A stretch of DNA of 64,000 nucleotides. It comes from Bifidobacterium subtile (lineage in GTDB: Bacteria > Actinomycetota > Actinomycetes > Actinomycetales > Bifidobacteriaceae). The DNA is taken from contig NZ_JGZR01000003.1 of NCBI RefSeq assembly GCF_000741775.1, forward strand, positions 310,001-374,000, read 5' to 3'. The notes below the pieces were generated by a model. That model did no database searches. It saw nothing but the letters and a program-made list of their open reading frames with translations, and was not told the origin of the DNA. The position numbers and the translations under genes are program-made. This document shows positions 53,673-61,495 of this stretch, piece after piece; position 1 is the stretch's first letter; every line of letters begins with the position of its first letter.

Positions 53673-55540
53673 GAATCGTCATCATCGGAGGCAACGCCGC
53701 AGGCATGAGCTGCGCGGCCCGAGCCCGGCGCAACGACGAAAGCGCGGAAATACTCGTGCTGGAACGCGGCGAGCACGTTTCATATGCCAGCTGCGGCCTG
53801 CCCTATTATGTCGGCGGCGAGATCACTGAGCGCGAAGACCTGCTCGTGCAGACACCGCATTCGCTGTCCGCCGTGCTGAATATCACCGTACGCACCGGCA
53901 GCGAAGTCGTCGCCATCGACCCAGATGCACATACCGTCGAGGTGAGCACAACGGCCGGTCAGGAAACCGTCGCGTATGATGCCCTCGTACTTACTCCCGG
54001 CGCAAAACCCTTCATCCCAGACATTCCGGGAATAGGATCATCGTTTGTCAGTACGCTGCGCACGGTTCCGGACGCCGACCGCGTCACGGAACTGGCACGC
54101 AATGCTACCTCTGCTGTAGTGCTGGGAGGCGGTTTCATCGGCCTTGAGACTGCCGAAGCCCTCGCCACCCGCGGTTTAGATGTTCATGTCGTCGACCTCG
54201 CCGGTCATATACTGCCGATGATGGAACCGGAAATCGCCGCACCGGCAGCCGACCAGCTGCGCGAACTCGGCGTGCAGCTTCACACCGGCGTAAGTGCAAC
54301 GAGCATCATCGAACGCGTTGCCGACGGCGAAGCTGTTGACGACACGGTTGACGGGAACACTGGCAATACCGACGACAGCACGAACGACAACGGCAGTGCC
54401 GGCAGGGCTGACACCGGCAAGATTGTGGACAGCGGCATTCCCAACGGTTCGCATGCGGTGGAGCTTTCGAATGGCGATATGCTGCCCGCCGATCTGGTGC
54501 TCGTCTCCATCGGCGTGCGCCCCGACGCCGCCATATTCGAAGCCGCCGGGATACGCTGCGATCGCGGCGCCATCGACGTCGACGAGCACGGCCGGACCTC
54601 GATGCCGGGCATCTGGGCGGCTGGCGACGCGACGCTGTCCACGGATTTCGTTACCGGAGCCAAGCGTCCCGTAGCGCTGGCAGGTCCGGCGAATCGAGCT
54701 GGCAGACTCATCGCCGACGACATCTGCAATCCGAAAACCGCGCGACCCATTCCCGCGACGCTCGGCACTGCAATCATCCGCATCGGCAAGCTTGCCGTCG
54801 CCCGCACCGGAGCCGGATGCGGGGATCTCAATCGGGCAGACATACCTTTCCATGCGATTCATCTGGAAGCCGCGCAGCACGCCGGCTACTTCCCCGGTGC
54901 CGCAGCAATGCGGATGCTGGTGCTGTTCGGCGATGACGGTCGGCTGCTCGGCGCGCAGATCGTCGGCGGCGAAGGCGTTGACAAACGCATCGACGTGTTC
55001 GCTGCGGCGATACGATCCGGCGCTGCGATTGACGATCTCATTGACGAAGATCTCGCTTACTCCCCTCCCTTCGGCCAAGCGAAGGACCCGGTGAATCTGG
55101 CCGGCATGCTCGGCGAGAATGTGCTATCCGGCAAACTGCGCCTGTGGTATGCGCAGGAGCTTGCGAATGTGGTTCGCACCGACTTGATTCTTGACGTGCG
55201 CAACCCTGCCGAATTCGCCACTGGCCATGTGCGCAGGGCGCTGAACATCCCGCACACCGAAGTTCGAACCCGGATGGGCGAGATTCTTGACGCAGCTGCC
55301 GGGCGGCCTATCGCCGTGATGTGCGCTTCGGGCAAGCGCTCGTACTTCGCCTACCGCATTCTGGTGCAGCATGGACTTTCGGCGCGCAATCTTTCAGGCG
55401 GCATGCACGTGCTGCGCGATGCGCTCGGTGACAGCGCACTTACAGACAGCTCGCTGTTCGAGTCTCCCAATCAAGCAGACCAAGCAGACAGCACAGATTC
55501 GCACAGCGTATCTGCGCACGAAGGAAAGGCACACGCATGA
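53669..55540 (+). CDS. CoA-disulfide reductase fused to a rhodanese domain
   Basis: 623 residues. FAD site MRIVIIGGNAAGMSCAARAR, single active Cys42 in SYASCGLPYYVGG (the CoADR/Nox type), NAD site VVLGGGFIGLETAEALATRG, and the FAD-closing GIWAAGDATL. Residues of about 225-265 form a Asp/Asn/Gly/Thr-rich insert not typical of the family. From about residue 505 a rhodanese domain (LILDVRNPAEFATGHV) ends with CASGKRSYF, active Cys near 551. Such fusions reduce CoA persulfide/disulfide or polysulfide with NAD(P)H. Overlaps both neighbours by ATGA. Confidence 0.92.
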   Translation: MRIVIIGGNAAGMSCAARARRNDESAEILVLERGEHVSYASCGLPYYVGGEITEREDLLVQTPHSLSAVLNITVRTGSEVVAIDPDAHTVEVSTTAGQETVAYDALVLTPGAKPFIPDIPGIGSSFVSTLRTVPDADRVTELARNATSAVVLGGGFIGLETAEALATRGLDVHVVDLAGHILPMMEPEIAAPAADQLRELGVQLHTGVSATSIIERVADGEAVDDTVDGNTGNTDDSTNDNGSAGRADTGKIVDSGIPNGSHAVELSNGDMLPADLVLVSIGVRPDAAIFEAAGIRCDRGAIDVDEHGRTSMPGIWAAGDATLSTDFVTGAKRPVALAGPANRAGRLIADDICNPKTARPIPATLGTAIIRIGKLAVARTGAGCGDLNRADIPFHAIHLEAAQHAGYFPGAAAMRMLVLFGDDGRLLGAQIVGGEGVDKRIDVFAAAIRSGAAIDDLIDEDLAYSPPFGQAKDPVNLAGMLGENVLSGKLRLWYAQELANVVRTDLILDVRNPAEFATGHVRRALNIPHTEVRTRMGEILDAAAGRPIAVMCASGKRSYFAYRILVQHGLSARNLSGGMHVLRDALGDSALTDSSLFESPNQADQADSTDSHSVSAHEGKAHA

Positions 55541-55926
55541 GCAGCACCACAACAAAGAAGCCCGAGAATCCGCAGCGCGCCGTGCTCAACCGGCTGAAAC
55601 GGGCGCGCGGCCAGCTTGACGCGGTTATCAACCAGGTCGAGTCAGGCGGCTCCTGCCAGGATGTGGTCATTCAGCTTTCGGCAGTGTCACGCGCCCTCGA
55701 CCGCGCCGGATTCCTCGTCATCGCCTCGGCGATGCGCGAGTGCCTCGCGCCTTCGAATAAGGAGAATGGCGAGCAACTTGAGCCGGCCGAGGGCAGTGAG
55801 TCGATTCGTGACGATGGCGCGACGCATGACAACGCTGCGCAAACCGAAAATCGTGAAGAACGAGAATCGAAGAACACCCATCTCACCGCGGATGAAATCG
55901 AAAAGCTCTTCCTTATGCTCGCGTGA
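55537..55926 (+). CDS. CsoR-family repressor with CstR-like sensor residues
   Basis: 129 residues; the first 72 are the four-helix DUF156 fold (AVLNRLKRARGQLDAVINQV, QDVVIQLSAVSRALDRAGF). Cys40 and Cys69 are 29 residues apart, as in copper-sensing CsoR (C36/C65) and persulfide-sensing CstR (C31/C60), but residue 65, where CsoR has its copper-binding His, is Ala. That is the CstR pattern. The tail of 57 residues is charged and not needed for the fold. It presumably represses its own operon through the 53208-53223 palindrome. Ends the operon. Confidence 0.88.
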   Translation: MSSTTTKKPENPQRAVLNRLKRARGQLDAVINQVESGGSCQDVVIQLSAVSRALDRAGFLVIASAMRECLAPSNKENGEQLEPAEGSESIRDDGATHDNAAQTENREERESKNTHLTADEIEKLFLMLA

Positions 55927-56029
55927 TCTGCTGCGTAATCACCGGGCTGGCAGCTTTCCCCACAAATCATAAAGCCGCCATCGTCCAAGTCAGCCATCCA
56001 ACTATCCAGCTGCTGACCAAGCACCCGTC

Positions 56030-56165
56030 ACCAGCAATCCACCAAACGACAACCAGACAACCCAATAATCCACAATCCGCCAATCAGCCAATCAACTAAA
56101 CGGCAACTCATCAACCCAACAACCCATCAAATCTAACTAACCAACGCAAAACACCCCCAACGAAC
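56030..56165 (+). promoter_or_regulatory. C-rich, G-poor stretch (Rho-loading candidate or unstructured leader)
   Basis: By hand count 56041-56160 has 7 G in 120 bases, with repeated CAACC/CAATCC units. It follows the thiol operon. A C>G region of this kind is what Rho needs to bind RNA, so it could end the operon transcript. 55927-56176 holds no gene. Confidence 0.5.
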
Positions 56166-56176
56166 GGAGCAATATC

Positions 56177-56359
56177 ATGTGCCATGCGGTCACCTGCAAG
56201 GTCTGCGGCAAAACCACCTGGTCCGGATGCGGCCAGCACATCGATCAGGTGCGACGCAGCGTCCCCGCCTCGAACTGGTGCAACGGCCGCCACACCCAAG
56301 CCGAAATCAACGCCTCAAAATCAAACGCCGGCTTCTTTCAACGCCTCTTCGGCCACTAA
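56177..56359 (+). CDS. Small Cys-rich zinc-ribbon-like protein
   Basis: 60 residues: Cys at 2, 7, 10, 18 and 35, in the order MCHAVTCKVCGKTTWSGCGQH, then VRRSVPASNWCNGRH. The CxxCGKTTWxGCGxH pattern suggests a zinc- or iron-binding mini-domain and resembles short conserved hypothetical proteins of actinobacteria; I know of no function. GGAG lies 7 bases before the ATG. 250 bases after the thiol operon and on the same strand, but the C-rich gap may separate the transcripts. 56360-56601 downstream shows nothing clear. Confidence 0.75.
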   Translation: MCHAVTCKVCGKTTWSGCGQHIDQVRRSVPASNWCNGRHTQAEINASKSNAGFFQRLFGH

Positions 56360-56601
56360 GCCAACAGTTGCGGCTCGCGCGTCTTGCAGTGCAGCGAACA
56401 TGCCTAATTGCGCGTTCGCGCTGCGCTGCAAGGCGTCCGGTTATGACTGTGGTGTGCCATGCTGGAGTAAGTACGAAATGCATGCGCGATCGATGTATGG
56501 CTAGCGGATACCATGCGTCCAGCACGAAGTCGAAGCCTGCAGCGCGTACGACCGACGCCCAGCCGCACACGCCCAGCGGCCGAACGCACAAGGAGGCAGC
56601 G

Positions 56602-57402
56602 ATGGCAATCTTTCAGCGCGGGACGCCTCTCGACGCAGAGCAGGCGAAGCTCGATCGCAAAGAGGCCCGGTTTCTCGCCAAGCGGCGGCAGTCGAAAGAA
56701 TCGCCGCTCAACCAGCTGCTGGACGACAAGGTTCCAGACAAGCTGCGCGACACCTTGGATGCGGCGTTCGTCAAGGCCTTCAATCTGATATTTTCCAAGG
56801 GCTCGCCAGTCATCGACAAGACCTACAACGCGGATAAGGCACGGCGCGAGTATCAGGTCAACAGTCTCATGGCCGACGACGACGCGAGCAAACGCAATCT
56901 CAGGCAATTCTCCAGGCAAGCCAACGGCTCGGCTCGGGTCAATACTGTCGCCTCGACCGCTGCCGGAGTAGGCCTCGGCGTGCTCGGCATCGGCATTCCC
57001 GATATTGCGCTGCTGGTAGGTACGATGCTGCGCAGCATCCATCAGATCGCCCTGCAATACGGCTATGAGCATGACAACGATGCAGAGCGCTATTTCATTC
57101 TCCTGCTTATCGAAGGCTCAGTCGCCCACGGCGAGCACCTCGACGAGATCGACGCCGATGCCAACGCCTTCATCCATTATCACGCGCTTCCCGATGGTTA
57201 TGACGCCTCGGAGCAGATTCGCGGCGCGGCATCAGCATTGTCGGACGAGATGCTCTACATGAAGTTCCTGCAAGGCATTCCCATTGTCGGCGCTGTCGGC
57301 GGCGCATTCAACGCCATCTCCATGCATAACCTAACCGCTTACGCCAATCTGAAATACCACAAGCGCTTCCTGATTGGTCGGCGGGCAGAGCAGCTGGCCT
57401 AA
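56602..57402 (+). CDS. EcsC family protein
   Basis: 266 residues. An amphipathic start (LDRKEARFLAKRRQ), then the EcsC hallmark: VNTVASTAAGVGLGVLGIGIPDIALLVGTMLRSIHQIALQYG, a Gly-rich hydrophobic hairpin, and a second one, IPIVGAVGGAFNAISMHNLTAYA. The family is thought to bind membranes peripherally; no enzymatic role is established. AAGGAGG lies 5 bases before the ATG 56602; the frame stays open upstream but without support. Confidence 0.85.
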   Translation: MAIFQRGTPLDAEQAKLDRKEARFLAKRRQSKESPLNQLLDDKVPDKLRDTLDAAFVKAFNLIFSKGSPVIDKTYNADKARREYQVNSLMADDDASKRNLRQFSRQANGSARVNTVASTAAGVGLGVLGIGIPDIALLVGTMLRSIHQIALQYGYEHDNDAERYFILLLIEGSVAHGEHLDEIDADANAFIHYHALPDGYDASEQIRGAASALSDEMLYMKFLQGIPIVGAVGGAFNAISMHNLTAYANLKYHKRFLIGRRAEQLA

Positions 57403-57510
57403 GCGGTGCAAGGGATCCGGCACCTCACCGGCGCTTGACAACCAACAAACGCTACAACACAACCTTCAAAAATCATGCGTCATGCTGCGGCGAACAGCAG
57501 AAAGCAGAGC

Positions 57511-58314
57511 TTATGCGTGATCTCTTACCTCATGGCCCGCACCATGAATAAGCTCAGAGATCTCCCTGCGATAGACGTTGAATTCCACCGAGGTGCTATC
57601 GCGGTTCTCGCCAAGTTCGATGGTCTCGACTTTTTTGATATTACCCGCCACACCATTCGCCGCTCCGTCGGCCATCACTACGACGCGGTCGGCCAAGTAC
57701 ACGGCTTCCTCGATGCTGTGGGTTACAAACAGAACGGTGATGCCCAGCTCCTTCTGTATCTTCGAAAGCTGGTTCTGCAGCTGTTCGCGGGTCAGAGCGT
57801 CAAGTGCGCCGAAAGGCTCATCCATGAGCATCACGGCAGGCGTGTTCGCTAGGACCCGGGCTATCGCGACACGCTGCTGCATGCCGCCGGAAAGCTCGTG
57901 AGGGAACTTGCGGGCGAAGAGTTTGAGCCCTACAAGATCGATGTATTTGCCGACCAGCTTCTTCACTTGGGATCGGGGATACCCTGCCTCCTTAGGCCCG
58001 TAGGCGATGTTCTCCTCGACAGTGAGCCACGGGAACAGACCATAGTCCTGAAACACCACACCGCGATCCGGCCCTGGACCGCTCACTTCGGTGGTCTCCA
58101 CGAGGATTTTGCCTTCTGTGACGCTTTCAAAGCCTGCTATCATACGCAGCAAGGTGCTTTTTCCGCAGCCCGATGGGCCGACGATCGCCACGAACTCACC
58201 TGAATCAATATGGAGGTCCACGTTTTTGACGGCGTAAGTGCCGCCGCTGTACTGCTTGCCGACATTCTGTATATCAATCATGCCAGCATGACGCTGAATT
58301 GTCCCGATGCGCAT
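57511..58314 (-). CDS. SsuB/TauB-type ABC importer ATPase
   Basis: 267 residues with Walker A GPSGCGKSTLLRMIAG, Q-loop VFQDYGLFPWLTVEENIA, signature ELSGGMQQRVAIARVLA, Walker B AVMLMDEPFGALD and the switch His in LFVTHSIEEAVYLADRV. The Q-loop and D-loop sequences are those of the nitrate/taurine/sulfonate group. ATG 58314 has AAGGAG 6 bases upstream. Last gene of the substrate-binding protein-permease-ATPase operon (order SBP, permease, ATPase on the minus strand). Confidence 0.9.
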   Translation of the reverse strand: MRIGTIQRHAGMIDIQNVGKQYSGGTYAVKNVDLHIDSGEFVAIVGPSGCGKSTLLRMIAGFESVTEGKILVETTEVSGPGPDRGVVFQDYGLFPWLTVEENIAYGPKEAGYPRSQVKKLVGKYIDLVGLKLFARKFPHELSGGMQQRVAIARVLANTPAVMLMDEPFGALDALTREQLQNQLSKIQKELGITVLFVTHSIEEAVYLADRVVVMADGAANGVAGNIKKVETIELGENRDSTSVEFNVYRREISELIHGAGHEVRDHA

Positions 58315-58344
58315 ATCAGACTCCTTAACAATCGAATTTTCAGG

Positions 58345-59166
58345 TCACTTGCTGCCGGCAAGAATCGGTCGACGACCCGCGATGAGCCTGACGATCCAAA
58401 TAATAAGACGGTCGCTCAGAAAGCCCAGAATGCCGATGATGAACATGCCAGCCACAATCAGATCGGTTTTCGACACTTCTTTGGCCTCGGTGATCATGGC
58501 ACCAAGTCCGACGGTGATACCAGTCATTTCACCGACCACCAGCAGCGCCCAAGCGAGGCCGACTGCGATGCGCAGCCCCCCAATGATGCCAGGCAACGCG
58601 GCAGGAAAAACAACTTTCCACAATGCCTTAGCCCTAGACGTGCCCAGCATCGCCGAAGCCTCAAGCAAGCGCTCCGGAACCTGTTCCACAGCAGTAACGG
58701 TGTTGAGGATAATGGGGAAAAGCGCTGCCAGAAACACTAGGAAGATTGTGGAGCGGTCCCCGATGCCAATCATGATAAGCGCCAGCGGCACCCATGCGGT
58801 CACAGGAATGGGGCGGATCAGATTGATGGTGGGTTCGAGCAGCTCGGAAGCGATCTTAGAACGTCCCATCAGCACGCCGAGCGGAATGCCGGTAATCGCT
58901 GCGAGTCCGAATCCGCTAAAAACGCGCACCACGCTGGCATAGGTGTGCTTCCACAGCGTTCCCGAATACGGATCATTGAGGTAGCCGCCGACCGTAAGAT
59001 CGGCGATTCGGCGAAGCACTGCGGAAGGTGCCGGCACACGAGACAGCCGAATGTCAAAGGGAAGTGTCCACCCGTACTTGACGCCTTGGCTCCACAACAC
59101 CAAGATCACAATGGGAACAGGCAATGACAGCAGTATTTTAGGTGCGATTTTTCTGATGCGAGACAT
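58345..59166 (-). CDS. SsuC/TauC-type ABC importer permease
   Basis: 273 residues, about six helices (ILLSLPVPIVILVLWSQG first). The cytoplasmic EAA loop reads EASAMLGTSRAKALWKVVFP, followed by PGIIGGLRIAVGLAWALLVV, as in the sulfonate/taurine/nitrate permease group. ATG 59166 is preferred (MSRIRKIAPK). It sits between the substrate-binding protein and ATPase genes, with gaps of 79 and 30 bases. Confidence 0.9.
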   Translation of the reverse strand: MSRIRKIAPKILLSLPVPIVILVLWSQGVKYGWTLPFDIRLSRVPAPSAVLRRIADLTVGGYLNDPYSGTLWKHTYASVVRVFSGFGLAAITGIPLGVLMGRSKIASELLEPTINLIRPIPVTAWVPLALIMIGIGDRSTIFLVFLAALFPIILNTVTAVEQVPERLLEASAMLGTSRAKALWKVVFPAALPGIIGGLRIAVGLAWALLVVGEMTGITVGLGAMITEAKEVSKTDLIVAGMFIIGILGFLSDRLIIWIVRLIAGRRPILAGSK

Positions 59167-59245
59167 ATTCCTTAAGACTCCTTCCCTAGCGCCATGCGCC
59201 TTGATGCGCTGCACGCAGTATCGGACAGTGATTATCTGACGCCGG

Positions 59246-60226
59246 TCACTTTACGAACTGATCGTCAAGGTATTCCGAGGCAGCCGGAGCCTTCTTGATG
59301 GACGATATCGCCACCATCTGATTGGCGAGCTCACCGCACTGCTTCTGGTAGGTGTCGCTCAAATCCCAATGCAGCCACATATTGTCGAGTGCCTTGTCAA
59401 GAGCAGCGGAGTCGAAGGTGAACTGCTTCATCACGGCCTGCTTCCACATCGCCTTATCCGAGCTGAGAGCCCCAGTCGCCTTCTTGTGAGCAGCGATAGC
59501 GACCTTCACCATGTCCGGATTGCCCTTGATAACCTTGTCGCTGGCAGCCAGCGCAATATTCACCTTGCCGATATCGGTGTTGTAAATCGAGGAGATTTCG
59601 CTCGCCCCTGCGATTTTGGCCAGCGAAACGCCCATTTCAGCACCGGCGAAAGCGTCGATATCACCACGAGCAAGCGCCTCGGACATCTCCGAATAGCCGA
59701 TGTTAACTAGCTGCACGTCCGAATCGGGGTTGAGACCTGCGGATTTAAGCAGCAGACGCAGCGCCATCTCTTGTGAGGAGTTGGGAACATAGCCGATCTT
59801 CTTGCCCTTGAGCTGCTCGACGGAAGCAATGTCCTTCTTCGCCATGAGTCCAGAGCCGCCATCGGCACCACCTGCGATGATCTTGATTCCGCCGCCTTGA
59901 GCCGCCTGCGAGATGACCGTGGGCACACCCATCAATGCGAAATCAACATCGCCCGTCAGCAGCGCGTCCTTCTCACTATTGGAGTTGTCCATGGGCACAA
60001 CCTGCACGGTGTACCCCTTAGGAACATATTGCGACCATTCGTAGGCAGCGAACAAGTGAGGCTGGCGTTGTGTGGCCACGCGAATCGATTTGGACGCGGT
60101 GTTGTCGGCGGCTGAACTATGGTCAGGCTCCCCCGTGCTGCATCCCGCCAATCCTGCGGCTGCGACGAGGGCGAGCGCCGCTGCCGCCACTCCTGCAACC
60201 GTCTTTTTCAGCGTATTCCTATTCAT
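59246..60226 (-). CDS. Substrate-binding lipoprotein of the SsuA/TauA type
   Basis: 326 residues. Lipoprotein signal with the lipobox LAGC (Cys29) after VAGVAAAALALVAAAG. The mature part reads IRVATQRQPHLFAAYEWSQY, VDFALMGVPTVISQAA and VASVEQLKGKKIGYVPNSSQ, typical of NMT1/SsuA-like proteins binding aliphatic sulfonates, taurine, nitrate or thiamine precursors. The ligand cannot be chosen by sequence alone. AAGGA lies 7 bases before the ATG. Divergent from the FadR-type regulator, which probably controls the operon. Confidence 0.88.
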   Translation of the reverse strand: MNRNTLKKTVAGVAAAALALVAAAGLAGCSTGEPDHSSAADNTASKSIRVATQRQPHLFAAYEWSQYVPKGYTVQVVPMDNSNSEKDALLTGDVDFALMGVPTVISQAAQGGGIKIIAGGADGGSGLMAKKDIASVEQLKGKKIGYVPNSSQEMALRLLLKSAGLNPDSDVQLVNIGYSEMSEALARGDIDAFAGAEMGVSLAKIAGASEISSIYNTDIGKVNIALAASDKVIKGNPDMVKVAIAAHKKATGALSSDKAMWKQAVMKQFTFDSAALDKALDNMWLHWDLSDTYQKQCGELANQMVAISSIKKAPAASEYLDDQFVK

Positions 60227-60469
60227 AGCGTGTCCTTACTCTTATTCTGGTTTGTTGCTTGGTCAGTTGTCGCGCAGCCAATTGCATCTGGTGCCGTTCC
60301 GCGGTGTTGACCACAGTCATATCGCATGAAGTCTTGTAACAAGTGCGAAGACGCGGCAATAGGCTTGACATTCGTTGCATCCCTCATCTCCATGCGCATC
60401 CTTTCCGACTTGGTCACCGTGTGCGACGAGGCAAGAATAAAGGGGCAACATGTCTGTTTCCGCCGCGGA

Positions 60470-60567
60470 CATCAACGGTTACGCACTTTTAACCCAAGGG
60501 AAATACGCGGCATACCAATCGGCAGTTCCTACAAGAATTGGTACGGCCATCATGCCAATATCACAAT
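60470..60567. promoter_or_regulatory. Intergenic control region of the importer/FadR pair
   Basis: Three CCAAT/ATTGG half-sites are seen: ACCAAT (60513-60518), AATTGG (60536-60541) and CCAAT (60555-60559), at 17-23-bp steps, with ATTGG and CCAAT forming inverted pairs. They may be FadR/GntR binding sites between the two divergent units. No gene is seen in 60227-60567. Confidence 0.35.
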
Positions 60568-61311
60568 ATGCAAGCATCTACTACCCTCCCCCCCGAGAAT
60601 CAGTTCAAGGTCCCGGATGGTTCCATCCCACCGCTGAAGTTCGTCAGCCACAGCGTCAGCGCTCAGGTCGCCGATCATATTGAACAGCTCATCATGGTCG
60701 GTACCTTGAGACCCGGAACGCGACTGCCGGCTGAGCGCAAGCTCGCTGAACAATTCAAGGTATCGCGCGCGTCAATTCGCGAGGCGCTCTCCGAGCTTGA
60801 ATCCAAACACCTTATCGAACGCGTTCAGGGCCGAGGCAGCACGGTGCTCGACCCCATGTCGAATACTCGGCGGCTGGCCGCCTTGATGAAGGCCACCGAC
60901 ACCGACCTGCGCAATGCCATCGAGCTGCGCGAATCCGTGGAACCGCAGATTGCTGCGCTCGCCGCGCAGCGGGCACAGCCTATTCATCTTGCCGCTCTAA
61001 GCAGCACCGTCGATCAGGAGGCCGATGAAAGCATCAGTTCGAAGCACTCCATGCAACTCGACATTCGCTTCCATCTGCTGCTTGCCCACGCCACAGGCAA
61101 CACCATGATGCTTACGGTGCTGCAGTTCTCCTTCAAATGCACTGAACATGTGCGCGAACGTTCCCATCAGACGGCTGCGGGCAGGCGAATATCGCTTATC
61201 GGTCATCAGCTCATCGAAGAAGCGGTGAAGGCGCGCGACCCTGAGCAGGCAAAGCATGCGATGATCCGCCACCTCGCGGATGTGCGCGACATCAGCACCT
61301 TAGTGCAATAA
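60568..61311 (+). CDS. FadR/GntR-family regulator, FCD type
   Basis: 247 residues. The winged helix reads QVADHIEQLIMVGTLRPGTRLPAERKLAEQFKVSRASIREAL, ending with the wing LIERVQGRGSTVL, followed by an all-helical FCD effector domain (AIELRESVEPQIAALAAQRA, then metal-binding-type LDIRFHLLLAHATGN and LIGHQLIEEAVKARD). FCD regulators usually sense organic acids and often repress transport or catabolic operons. Divergent from the importer genes. ATG 60568; an in-frame TTG at 60538 has no Shine-Dalgarno. Confidence 0.88.
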   Translation: MQASTTLPPENQFKVPDGSIPPLKFVSHSVSAQVADHIEQLIMVGTLRPGTRLPAERKLAEQFKVSRASIREALSELESKHLIERVQGRGSTVLDPMSNTRRLAALMKATDTDLRNAIELRESVEPQIAALAAQRAQPIHLAALSSTVDQEADESISSKHSMQLDIRFHLLLAHATGNTMMLTVLQFSFKCTEHVRERSHQTAAGRRISLIGHQLIEEAVKARDPEQAKHAMIRHLADVRDISTLVQ

Positions 61312-61495
61312 AGACTGTAGTGATTGACACGCGATTTGATGCACATGAAGGGTTTTTACATCGAGCCTGTACGGCGTTGATTCTTTGCGTTTCGCCATCG
61401 CAGGAACTCAGCGATTCAGTCAACTTTCGCATACACTGAAAGCAGTATACGGGCAGTCAAAATCGTTGCTGCGGCACCCATAATGGGGGGGCGAG

